Source of the DNA: Polynucleobacter ibericus
GTDB taxonomy: Bacteria; Pseudomonadota; Gammaproteobacteria; Burkholderiales; Burkholderiaceae
Assembly (NCBI RefSeq): GCF_018687955.1
Contig: NZ_CP061309.1
Location: 987,564 to 1,051,563 of the forward strand
Length of the DNA stretch: 64,000 bases
Direction of reading: 5' to 3'
Shown here: positions 60,101 to 64,000 of the stretch, one piece after another
Position numbering within the stretch: the stretch's first letter is position 1
Layout of the letters: each line of letters begins with the position of its first letter
Notes under the pieces: model-generated
What the model saw: the letters and a program-made list of their open reading frames with translations, nothing else
Database searches by the model: none
What the model was told of the DNA's origin: nothing
Made by a program: the position numbers and the translations under genes

Positions 60101-62501
60101 CAATGCTGCCCCCACGACCATTAGAGCCATTGGTCTGAATCGTGCTGCTATTCATTGTGAGATCGCCATGGTTGGCGATGAGCGTAATGGAGCCACCATC
60201 GGTAGATCCGTTTGCTGCAATATTGCCTGCTACTGTAATTTGATCACCTGAGAAAGCAATGAAGCCGCCTGGGCCATTATTGCCGTTAGCCTGAACCACA
60301 CTACCCGCTTGGGTATTAATCACTGGGGCTTGAGCATAGATCGATCCACCAGTTGTGCCATTGGCTAGCACTTGGGCTGTGGAGTTGATGTTCAGTTGAT
60401 TGCTTGCAGTCAGGTAAATAACATTGCTTTGCGCTGGGGTGACCTGAAGACTAATGGCGTCATTTGCTGCTGTAGCTGAGTAGACCTGGTTGAGATTGCC
60501 ACTTTGATTATTGTTCTGCGCAATCAGATAGCTTGGCAACTCATCTGGCCGTTTAGCTACCCCGCCCACCGTCACAATTTGAGCAGAATTGCTTGGAAGA
60601 TTGGCATTCAGACTCAGGCCACCAGAAACATAAATGGCTTGGGCCAAGAGCTTGATGACGTTACCTAGACTACTGCTGTTATTGGTTAAGCTGTATGGGC
60701 TAGTTTGGATATTGCCTGCTGCATAGATCGTTTGGGCCTGAACAGTGACTTCACTCGCTGTAATAGAGCTGCCTACGTTGAGGTATGCAATTGAGCTATT
60801 GATAATGACGCTCAGGTTCTGGCCGCTGATGTTGGCGTTGAGATTAAAGATGCCAGAGGAATTGAGGGTCAAGGTAGTCATATTTCCACCTGCTTTAAGA
60901 ATATCTGCCCCACTGGCAATCGTTAAGCTACCAGTTCCATTTTGGGTGCAGCCGCCTAAGCTTGGGCATGCAGTGGTATTGGCATTGACCTCGATGGTGA
61001 CGTTATTGTTTGCCAACGCAGCAGAAATGACATTGGCTGCAGCGCTGTCAATCGTCAGATCAATTGGATCCAATAACCAGGAACCAGATTTACCAGTTTG
61101 GTTGTTAGCGCTGGTATTAATCATCGCTGTTGAGGTCAGAGCGACCGCACCCTTAGAACTGGTTTCAATAAAGCCACCGTTACCAGACAAGGCTCCGCCC
61201 ATGGATTTGAGGATGCCGGCCACCGTGGTTTTGACTTCTGACCAAATGGCGATAGAACCACCGTTGCCAGACTGGGTGGCAGAGGTATCGATTAAAGCGC
61301 CCTGCTCTATGTTGACGGTTCTAGCCAGTTGTTTGTTATTAGATGCTGCATCTGCATTGGCTTTAATGCCTGCCTGGGTTGCACTATTAACTTGAGTACC
61401 GCCAGATACTGAGGTTGTAGCAAGACCCACATTGACCTGGCCACCGCCCTTTGTTCCCGTAGCTGAAGTGGTCGAATTAGCAGCAATCGTGATGTCATTA
61501 CCCACAATATTGACCTGACCACCCTGGGAGTCGGCACCTTTGCCATTAGCAAGCACTTTGCCGGCTTGGGTCACGGTATTGGCGACCAATTCAATCACCC
61601 CGCCATTGTTGACCAATGAGGAGGCAGAGATTCTGCCAGTGTTTTTAATGACTCCTGCCATCAGTTGATTGGCTGAGCCAGCTGCCACCACTACCAGCCC
61701 GCCATTTACCTCAACTACCCGCTTATTTTCAATCAAGCCGTTATAGGTTGCGACATCCACTTTTACGCTCATGAGTGAATTACCCTTGAAATCCAAGGTA
61801 ATTTGCTCACCCGATGCCAAAGCTACAGTTCCAGCACCTTTTTTAGCCAGAAGGTAGCCATCATTGCGTACTTCAGGGGCGAGTAAGGCGATGTAGCCGC
61901 CATCGGTTGTTGTGGAGATCTTGCCTTCATTAATCACGGCACCTTTGTGATTGCCTTTGTACGTAGATTTGCCTTCCATGAAATCTTTATTGGCAATATC
62001 CATCGTAGTTGCCACTACGCCAGCAGCATTAATTTCAGCACCCTTGCCAAAAGTCACACCATTTGGATTTACAAACACGACTTGGCCATTTGCTTTGACT
62101 GCGCCCTCAATCATCGAAGCAGTTGAACCCGTCACACGATTGAGAGTAACAGCATTTGCATTGGGTTGATTGAACGTTACAGTAGCATTTTTACCAACGT
62201 TAAAACTATCCCAATTAATCACCGCACGTTGTGAAGTTTGATTCACCGTCATCGATGCAGAATTGGCAGTTTGCGATTGCGAAATAGCTGCATTTCCAGC
62301 GACTACTTTTCCATTCGTTGGAAGTGCAACTGGTGGCAATAATGGTACTGCGGGATTTGCAAAAACAGTTGATGAAAAAATGATGGTTGCTGCAGAAAAA
62401 ATACGCGCAAAATTACCTGCAAATTGCGCATTTGCAAAACAAGTTTTCAGCGATGTTTTTAAAGAAAGGAGCGACCTTTCTTTGTAGGCTTTTTTCAACA
62501 A
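45111..62501 (-). CDS. Giant two-partner secretion adhesin (TpsA, filamentous haemagglutinin type) with MBG/YDG repeats
   Basis: A 5,796-residue secreted protein. Residues 1-48 are a long signal peptide ending STVFA-NP. The TPS secretion domain (about 50-290) includes NWDSFNVGKNATVTFNQP and the VNPNG motif (about 143). A beta-helix region (about 300-3100) holds at least five related blocks with ITQ-type repeats (near residues 1277, 1700, 1955, 2370 and 2600) and two copies of an embedded module with IGFADGSYTKMVQL. From about 3170 to 5100 there are MBG-type (TYGTAYALGSSAFTTSGL) and YDG-type (KQYDTGLSAVVAGTP) repeats. A further beta-helix with autotransporter-like repeats follows (about 5250-5480), and the chain ends with CSVDAKGDMFCGED. 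There is no terminal barrel, so export depends on TpsB. The frame opens with TTG codons (62501 or 62498) and no ATG is available nearby. Confidence 0.93.
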   Translation of the reverse strand: MLKKAYKERSLLSLKTSLKTCFANAQFAGNFARIFSAATIIFSSTVFANPAVPLLPPVALPTNGKVVAGNAAISQSQTANSASMTVNQTSQRAVINWDSFNVGKNATVTFNQPNANAVTLNRVTGSTASMIEGAVKANGQVVFVNPNGVTFGKGAEINAAGVVATTMDIANKDFMEGKSTYKGNHKGAVINEGKISTTTDGGYIALLAPEVRNDGYLLAKKGAGTVALASGEQITLDFKGNSLMSVKVDVATYNGLIENKRVVEVNGGLVVVAAGSANQLMAGVIKNTGRISASSLVNNGGVIELVANTVTQAGKVLANGKGADSQGGQVNIVGNDITIAANSTTSATGTKGGGQVNVGLATTSVSGGTQVNSATQAGIKANADAASNNKQLARTVNIEQGALIDTSATQSGNGGSIAIWSEVKTTVAGILKSMGGALSGNGGFIETSSKGAVALTSTAMINTSANNQTGKSGSWLLDPIDLTIDSAAANVISAALANNNVTIEVNANTTACPSLGGCTQNGTGSLTIASGADILKAGGNMTTLTLNSSGIFNLNANISGQNLSVIINSSIAYLNVGSSITASEVTVQAQTIYAAGNIQTSPYSLTNNSSSLGNVIKLLAQAIYVSGGLSLNANLPSNSAQIVTVGGVAKRPDELPSYLIAQNNNQSGNLNQVYSATAANDAISLQVTPAQSNVIYLTASNQLNINSTAQVLANGTTGGSIYAQAPVINTQAGSVVQANGNNGPGGFIAFSGDQITVAGNIAANGSTDGGSITLIANHGDLTMNSSTIQTNGSNGRGGSIGISTNNHLAITSSAIEATGYTQGGKILIGNDAKNGTLPFALSATIDQHSSINVAQLDQNSSNQNGGFIETSGQTLSMMASINAGRGGMWLIDPTNVTISTTAGTSTGTDPLLFTNQTNISATQIQTAINSGISVQIIADGTITQTANLSFSIASGSSASLTLDNSSGTAQAITLTGTTTNTGAGDLNLNYISNGQIKINGAINSTSTGKINVVAKTSYASNTLTTCSAGACASIYNGASGSITTKGGYVVMDATGGSVSGTTITIGSIQNGPIYLNAAINTTTAGTSASGAGGHFSLAASANQASGIGSFEPNVATLNIGGNATFSLKNYTNASYGFVVASYASTSPITAYGNIDITSIGISNTNYGLIYLTSALTSTAGNITLTASSSNTSATLNPGVSSNANGTLTANAGAITVTSSSNASTAVSLLGAMSAKSISITGTSTTAATIVSLGAMTIVAGGTDLSVTANNTAGGANTGITQTGAITVNADGGNISFISNNIISQSGAITLAANTSGTASNILYDTTAGAKTSTIAAGALTVSSGSTSAIDYIIKTSGAGIDTGTLNVPGSVLMDNTYGGTAGAGGTPTSGYITTANSSTYAGASIGVLVNAAITAGTGITLKGASLTGYYSVTLQAAIATSTGSITITGSGISNAAHSTSAGTIMATAGSVIITGTTTTGQAVQLAGAITAQTGITINATGTTTSTIATLGAMTLGSGYYAGDNTNPTVISTATGTSGSLMGTFSGSTLPVITSAVLTGVSVPGTITTTAAILQSSTSATANYIIGFSDGSFTKMVQVVLTASGGNLYATETAARYNSTQLSTGVTSNLFGGMTNLLAIWNGSSAGGVGAITNASLATSSAARDYGAANIILSGPGYSTNAPTGNITITANNTAGGGNTGITQSGDIINNASGSNISFTSNNLINQTGAISLAANTSGTASTVSYDTTRGTNASTITGGNLTITSGSTSAINYVQKSAGANIDPGVIGVPGSITLDNTYGCTGASCTPASGYIVASNIALAPNGVAGITINNALTATSDISINGVSNGNYSIYGVAAITSTAGDIIWAGRATNYGIYTNASGTITASAGDISIAGNSTTGQAVNLGALVTGDSITIVGNGTTAGTIVTLGTLTINAGGADLTVTANNTSGGGSTGITQSGAITNNASGSNMTFTSNNLINQTGAIALAANLSGNASTVSYDTTRGTNASTITGGNLTIGSGSTSDIHYVQKSSGANLDPGVISVPGSITLDNTFGCTGASCTPASGYIVASNIALAPSGVAGVTINNALTATGDIVVKGVSNGNYAIYGIAAITSSDGDITWSGRATNYGIYTNVNGIISAQAGAVTITGNSTTGSAVDLNGLLLAHTGVTVNGTSTAAATIVGLNAITLGYGYYPGDNTTSRVISSATGTSGSLMGTLMGSTLPIISSASLAGTSVPGSISTTAAILQSSTATTATYLIGFADGSYTKMVQLVLTASEGKIYATETLAKNKTTQLSTGSDVNLFGGTTNLASIWSGATASTLATSAAAGGYGAANIALSGVGYTPNTPSGNITVTANNTAAGGSNGISQSGAITNNVSGSNVSFTSNHLINQAGAVTLAANTSSNAATVNYDTTSGTKASNITTGALAIISGSTSDINLIIKSAGSAINPNLIGTSTVRLPGSVTIDNTYGGTSPVSGYVTTANNSTLATASIGVTINNAIHSTNLIGIKGASYNSHGIQYTAAINSSAGGVELTGSTYNSYGVYTGSSLVTGNFITIDARASVAATYVAYLGPMTINSGSTGGDITITSTGTTAGSDAGITQIGAISAANGSDISFIANNIIDQRGAISMAANTNATSTITYDTTGGNRLSTITTGVVSTTSGSTYAINYLVKSSGSAIKVNDVSVSGYINIDNTYGSASGAKFSGYFNGANNTTLNVTTSAGVLVNGVLTGGGALTIKGVTASSWGIQNSSAYTLTADSGDLTLVGVGVHGIYQLGSLIATAGNISASAYATSNAWAYYAQSGVQKNYIASGNIDLIGYSTSYSSGLNIHNILMRTTTGDITLSARGGATGNGAVHPAIYLVTSVINAGDSFVIQGATNTGGIATAAPGTASMNTMADTGVHIASSASWAYGGITYTGYKAAGDISIAGSSTGSYAIYNVAAIESTAGSVSITGTSTTGYGIRTLSGGTITGYTGVALYGVGNAGSITTAALVRNTGTTGGVIINAVSNASIGAVTNSGSDGIRITGGNGVAAGTTTGGTIIALGTVTNTGGVVALSMAAPRTSNSYDVEAAVGITSSNASTSNVRYSVQGGTFTTPSTYTSGNYIDYRSGTTSYTITVSLGANYSAAYGTAYTDSSALTWLRSNATVTLSATPFGVSTTGIKDGLVWNSTIGSAGINANAVQAGTTIVSANISAGTGQAVTLSGTSRTYTITAKALTITNLASTSSYDASTTYASLVNTAGYSVSGLVTSIGGIAVTDAVTSVTQTMKSGSVVGSGSVVSGVAQNGSFNTVPSAAVGVGLSNYTITYVGVASTVNKATLTITAAADTKVYGNTTTGAGIVYSAGASSATGGVGYSITSGSLFGSDTLTGVTLTSTGGAATTAVGTGISIVPSAASGSGIGNYTITYANGAMTVTARPLTITASTQNTNYGTSYALGTSAFTTSGLVNTDAVSSTTLKYSGATTVAGTTNAGTYTGGIIASAASGTGLSNYSISYVAGNLVVATKALTITASTQNSTYGTAYALGSSAFTTSGLVNSDSVTSTTLLYSGNVTVSPTVNAATYSAGIVPSAATGVGLSNYAISYVAGNLVVGKATLTLTPNGASVTYDASTLNNSTYSQLVTNYTATGYKNTDVAVSVPVALSGSMAFNGSATTVVKNAATYALTVGTLAGTTTNGNYQIAFANPSSNAYVINPAIVSVSASKDYDGSRSFAANQITVLTGIGTQTLTLGGTANANSANVASVSALATSGLTLGNGTNGGLAGNYVLPASTSSVVINPLSITASVAGTPSKQYDATMAATLTSGNFSLSGFIAGEGATVTQTVGSYNSANASTNTGYSPASTITASLVPSHFTADSGTVLSNYILPTSASGAGGITTAPLTVSANSYSAFTGQAPASFTGSVTGAMGSDTITVSVTQSSTATGGVYTLTPAAVMSAALSGNYGTPTVVTGTYTEAQQYQLVVTAANSSSAYGSITSSSSANTPVNLVAQYCTVSSNCTSGTIITLSLTAPSATVSQITTSSVTTPTWVATDSASNNYNLKVISDATLGFSTGNYLNAGTYTFTPTGSTNATISGTTLPVIYIPGAATVTPISVIATNNSAPTKVYDATTALTNGLSLAASNKLTGDALGLTGAGVYSNKNVGTTNYTITSVSLSGADAANYRYTAGNIAGTNGSITPAPITISGLAAADKIYDAGLTAVVSGTPTAVGVLGSDTVTVTGNATTGAFASANVATGIVVTPVLSGLSLSNSNYSISGVTTALTANITAAPVTATITRAYDGTTSVANANITITGVTGQTLTLATGTATLTDPNVGSAGLSSLNGATLSDGTGLASNYTLISPTGVVTITPAAISITASNAVKVYDATTSVTGASTAPAATLSTGTLFTNSATGDVDTLSGGSFSYASSGAGSGNKTLSVSGVGILNGSNNAAANYTITYVDNTTSTITPAPITISGLTASNKQYDTGLSAVVAGTPTAVGAIGADSITISGSATTGSFASANVGTGIVVTPVLSGLSLSNANYQITGVASPLTANITVAPITISGIIAANKVYDTGTAATLSGTPVANGALGSDVVTVTGSVTAGSFASANVGTGITVTPTISGLSLSNSNYEITGVTNSITANITAAPVTVTADNQSTTYGTPLSLGTASFTVSGLLGSDAISSVTLAQQGNTTVPGTQNAGTYTGSVNGILPSVASGTNLSNYQITYSPGTLTIARKAINVIANNASMTYADTTLPTLSYQTVSGLVNGDQMSGALATSATPWTTAGSASNVGSYYITQGTVTAGSNYEIIYTRASLTVNPANLYVTAENQLSTYGSLLVLPQSGTRAYSVAGLRNDDSASSATVLYGGNQTIPATTNAGLYAGSIEVSALNGIRLSNYNITYTAGDLTVAKALLTVTAADSAKFVGTSDPSGFGGVMYSGFKNSDSSISGALGLAVVSVSRSNSSENNAGVYSDVLVPNVSTSLQNYTVGYVSGKFTIVGANQLLVQVGSNTTVYGTPASYSAGAMTVSYCTDCALGNPSPNIISVIGADITASGSAVSVVTGNTTGAFTISAVNPTMNAAGTQIGVGSYGLRATATDITTSPPGGTPNFNEVYVVGGLTVTPLQLTYADLGIAGVTQVYNGSVNMTNLGITATSGILPGDTVSIAASGTYASKNVGINIPYTVAIALSGVDAANYQMNNSTPLSGTNGVITQLNSVTYTGPTSGGSWANPSNWTTTETTNVGAIPDLSNVANVILPSGYSVIYDDSVQGPVTSAVSNSGNLTFNLSSAATIGMPISGAGSVTISGAGAITLTGDSSFTGGINLAAGNTLIAGSNNALGSGLINSSGTAASPANFSTSSGITMPALNIVGGTTAILSDINTTGAQSYSGNLIIGTSGTGTTTLQSSNANFLLDATINGAVNKTESLVINAGTGIVTLGKSIGETARLNNFTVTGSQIYILADIVTGIAQTYNGAVFIGDASYLGRTPTAGFLFNDNYRGYFQYIAGPGVRASTISYLDLNPVYVRTMISEDPSITYNGTVNDTVANTHTLLVAAIAPAVISYSSGYAAVNAGASISFNAAVGASAPLYSLNAQTVVSNTQANASTTYIGTVSLVDSVRTYSNQTYRANLMSAQSSTAPSSVTFSVWDPAASVNFNLPEQSTANSGCSSNCGQINLQNPSSLDRLVMNGASNFLLDANETGVNNWGSQITANQALGYIAPVNTSAPVTPVTPATSVTMNSNEYINGGSLREALDYHADQVQMAVDARNLVAAVTVSAPETVALAKSAGSNLLQAGDAHVICSVDAKGDMFCGED
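55970..57410 (-). repeat. Large in-frame tandem duplication inside the adhesin gene
   Basis: Two adjacent units of about 765 bases (255 residues) are clearly similar at DNA level. For example, GCTGGCGTGC occurs at 56311-56320 and again at 57076-57085 within long matching stretches, and the protein segments around TYGCTGASCTPASGYIVASN recur almost unchanged. The period is a multiple of three. More diverged related blocks lie on either side. Homologous recombination between units would change adhesin length in frame. Confidence 0.75.
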
Positions 62502-62507
62502 AAATCA

Positions 62508-62587
62508 GGGGTTGTTTCCGGAAGCCTTATTTTCCCAAAGGCATATAGCCATTGGAATTAGCCCTAGGGGTAACGCTCTGAAACCCC
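62508..62587 (-). promoter_or_regulatory. Structured leader upstream of the adhesin gene, candidate regulatory RNA
   Basis: On the minus strand a hairpin TTCCAATGGC-TATAT-GCCTTTGGGAA (62557-62532) has eight or more pairs with one mismatch and one bulge. GGGGTT (62587-62582) can pair over a long range with AACCCC (62513-62508), enclosing that hairpin, or locally with ACCCC at 62571-62567, so two folds compete. A near-palindrome lies at 62558-62573. The 3' end is seven bases before the TTG start, and no Shine-Dalgarno sequence is free. The region is GC-richer than the flanking AT-rich sequence. Seen by eye; the function is inferred. Confidence 0.45.
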
Positions 62588-62749
62588 CGAAATTACAAGC
62601 TTTAATTTAGCCAAAAATGCATCAAAATAACCAAGACTGTAGAACTTGAAAAAATAAGCGTTATTTCTAAAGAAAAATGGCTTTATAGAATCCCTCTTGC
62701 GAAATCGTATTTGATGGTCTCAAAGTTAGAAATTTCTACTTATTTTGAA

Positions 62750-63352
62750 TTAGTGAATAGAAATTTTTTGACTAATTTTTTCATTCAATGAGGGGTCATT
62801 TTCTTGCTCGTATTTGCCCTCATTTTTAACAGTCAATATCGCTTCGCCCCACCCTGCCTGTAAACGCAATTGATCAATTAAAAAACACATTGCACGTATC
62901 ATATCGCCTGTCAATTTAAGGTTTAATTTAGCGCCACCAGGAAGAACAAAATCTACCGATAATCCATCATCAAAAGCATGCTCATCTAACTGGTTTTTTG
63001 GATCTAATGTTTCGTCATTTTTAGTGAGTGCGCAAGTGATATCCATCACTAATAATGGATCAAATCCAATCGGAAATTGCGTACCAGATTCATAAGTTTG
63101 TTGACCTGCATTAGCTGTTTTTGCAGCTGCTAAAAAAGCTTCATTTTCAAACTCATTGAGTGCTTTTACAGCTTGCGCAGAATGTTCCTGCTCTCGCTTT
63201 TTGGAGAGCAAATGAGAGCTTGCGGCAAGTAGAAAAAGAGTCACTCTGCGTGTAAACCAAAGACGGTATTCTTCTTGATTCTGCGTATTAAAACGAAATA
63301 ATATCCGGTCCTCATTCACCAAGTAAGCAGCATTAATTTGTTTAATAGTCAT
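62750..63352 (-). CDS. Unrecognised protein encoded between TpsB and TpsA
   Basis: A 200-residue protein without signal peptide or membrane helix. The N-terminal part reads AAYLVNEDRILFRFNTQNQE then EYRLWFTRRVTLFLLAASSH, which I have the impression of seeing in small conserved proteobacterial proteins of unknown function. The middle is helical (LNEFENEAFLAAAKTANAGQ) and the C-terminal half has beta strands (LSVDFVLPGGAKLNLKLTGD) followed by an amphipathic helix (MIRAMCFLIDQLRLQAGWGE). It lies 175 bases after tpsB and 248 before tpsA, all in one direction, so it may serve the secretion system, for example as a cytoplasmic regulator or chaperone. No function is assigned. Confidence 0.8.
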   Translation of the reverse strand: MTIKQINAAYLVNEDRILFRFNTQNQEEYRLWFTRRVTLFLLAASSHLLSKKREQEHSAQAVKALNEFENEAFLAAAKTANAGQQTYESGTQFPIGFDPLLVMDITCALTKNDETLDPKNQLDEHAFDDGLSVDFVLPGGAKLNLKLTGDMIRAMCFLIDQLRLQAGWGEAILTVKNEGKYEQENDPSLNEKISQKISIH

Positions 63353-63527
63353 GATTATTTACCCTTAACCTATAGCCCTTCTTCAGCAAGAATGTCTCTT
63401 ATATTTCCATGTATTGATCTTTTTTTAGCTGCCAAAGACCTTCGACTGAATAAACAATATATAGCGCTATGAGTGAGTTAATCTGGATGACATTTCTGTA
63501 TGCAAGCTAATGTCTAGATGATGGTAT

Positions 63528-64000
63528 TTAAAACTGGTAGCTTCCAGTTACCCAACCACGTGGATTGGTGGTAGTGCCATCCGTAGCCACTGCTTGCCCG
63601 GAGGAGTTATACAAAGGGTTGCTGCCGATTTGCCAGGCCACCATAGCACCAAGGTTCCATCCCTCCCAATCCCACTTCATACCAAAGCCTGCGCCCTGTA
63701 AGGAGTAAGTATTGTTCGCATTAGTAAGGCCTTGCCAGTCTGGATACACATTCTTATATTGCTGAACTACACCAATGTCATAAAACAAGCTTCCAGTGAT
63801 GCGCTCCGGAAATTGGTGACGTAATTCCACGGTACCAATGCCGCCTTGTGAACCACCACCCTGAGCAACGGGATATGCACGAACTGCATATGGACCACCC
63901 ATGTAAATCTGTTCAGCTGAATTTAAGTTCACTGATGAAAATTGTCCGCTGACTGCCATATATGCTGTAGTTCTACCATCCTCGGTAATTTGCTGGGTAC
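63528..64000 (-). CDS. TpsB outer-membrane transporter (ShlB/FhaC/HecB family), C-terminal part
   Basis: The last 157 residues of a TpsB protein; the rest lies beyond the right edge, since the frame is open to base 64000. The conserved loop L6 motif is present as GGPYAVRAYPVAQGGGSQGG (VRxYP), followed by amphipathic strands of the 16-stranded barrel (LRHQFPERITGSLFYDIGVV; GAGFGMKWDWEGWNLGAMVA) and a terminal aromatic residue (VTGSYQF). TpsB binds POTRA-recognised TpsA and threads it through the outer membrane. Being upstream on the same strand as the giant adhesin makes that protein the likely client. Confidence 0.92.
   Translation of the reverse strand, partial: TQQITEDGRTTAYMAVSGQFSSVNLNSAEQIYMGGPYAVRAYPVAQGGGSQGGIGTVELRHQFPERITGSLFYDIGVVQQYKNVYPDWQGLTNANNTYSLQGAGFGMKWDWEGWNLGAMVAWQIGSNPLYNSSGQAVATDGTTTNPRGWVTGSYQF

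Noticed and set aside
60745..61395. 216-codon antisense frame inside the adhesin gene
   Set aside because: Long antisense frames are expected opposite Ala/Thr/Ser/Gly-rich repeats; composition (V, A, L, P rich) is typical of such shadows.
63960..64000. ATG at 63959 as start of the TpsB-like gene
   Set aside because: The frame stays open to the window edge with matching sequence, so this Met is internal and the gene is truncated by the window.

Overview
The window is a stretch of a betaproteobacterial chromosome, most likely a Polynucleobacter or close relative in the Burkholderiaceae. This is inferred from gene order (rpsO-pnp; ilvB-ilvN-ilvC-psd-pssA-leuA; spoT-rpoZ-gmk-yicC; an ECF sigma factor followed by DUF3619, DUF3106 and RDD genes), moderate GC content, tight gene packing and protein style. 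No sequence search was possible. There is no insertion sequence, prophage, CRISPR array or rRNA operon.

Layout. 1-4.5 kb: the 5' part of pnp, rpsO, a SYLF-domain exported protein, and leuA with a leucine-rich leader peptide and attenuator. 4.5-9.5 kb: phosphatidylethanolamine synthesis (psd, pssA) and branched-chain amino acid genes (ilvB, ilvN, ilvC) in one leftward block. 9.6-11.8 kb: a sigma factor unit. 11.8-18.8 kb: a leftward Mla/Mce-type lipid transport operon (permease, ATPase, MCE protein, lipoprotein) running into a degenerate SDR and an FtsX-like permease, with tRNA-Arg upstream. 18.8-26.2 kb: greB, the spoT operon, then rph, rdgB and hemW. 26.2-31.5 kb: a crotonase-fold protein, a Bug-type binding protein, a family III CoA-transferase and an alkylsulfatase-type metallo-hydrolase.

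31.6-39.5 kb is more specialised. Two related seven-helix sensor kinases are each divergent from an outer-membrane beta-barrel gene, and one has a FixJ/NarL-type regulator. Between them are a two-module exported protein, an IF-1 paralogue and a cold-shock gene with a structured leader. 39.5-45.1 kb holds tRNA-Ser with a small orphan ORF on its 3' side, an L-2-hydroxyglutarate oxidase-like enzyme, pgi, a MazEF-like toxin-antitoxin pair with a clear palindromic operator, and a phosphomannomutase/phosphoglucomutase.

45.1-64 kb is a two-partner secretion locus: the end of the TpsB transporter, an unrecognised 200-residue protein, then a 5,796-residue TpsA adhesin. The adhesin has an N-terminal secretion domain, a long beta-helix with large internal duplications, MBG/YDG-type repeats, and a C-terminal cysteine pair. 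A structured leader with competing pairings precedes the adhesin gene, which appears to start with TTG.

The strongest points for follow-up are the leuA attenuator, the tpsA leader RNA with the intervening unknown gene, the twin kinase/barrel modules, and the leader of the cold-shock gene.
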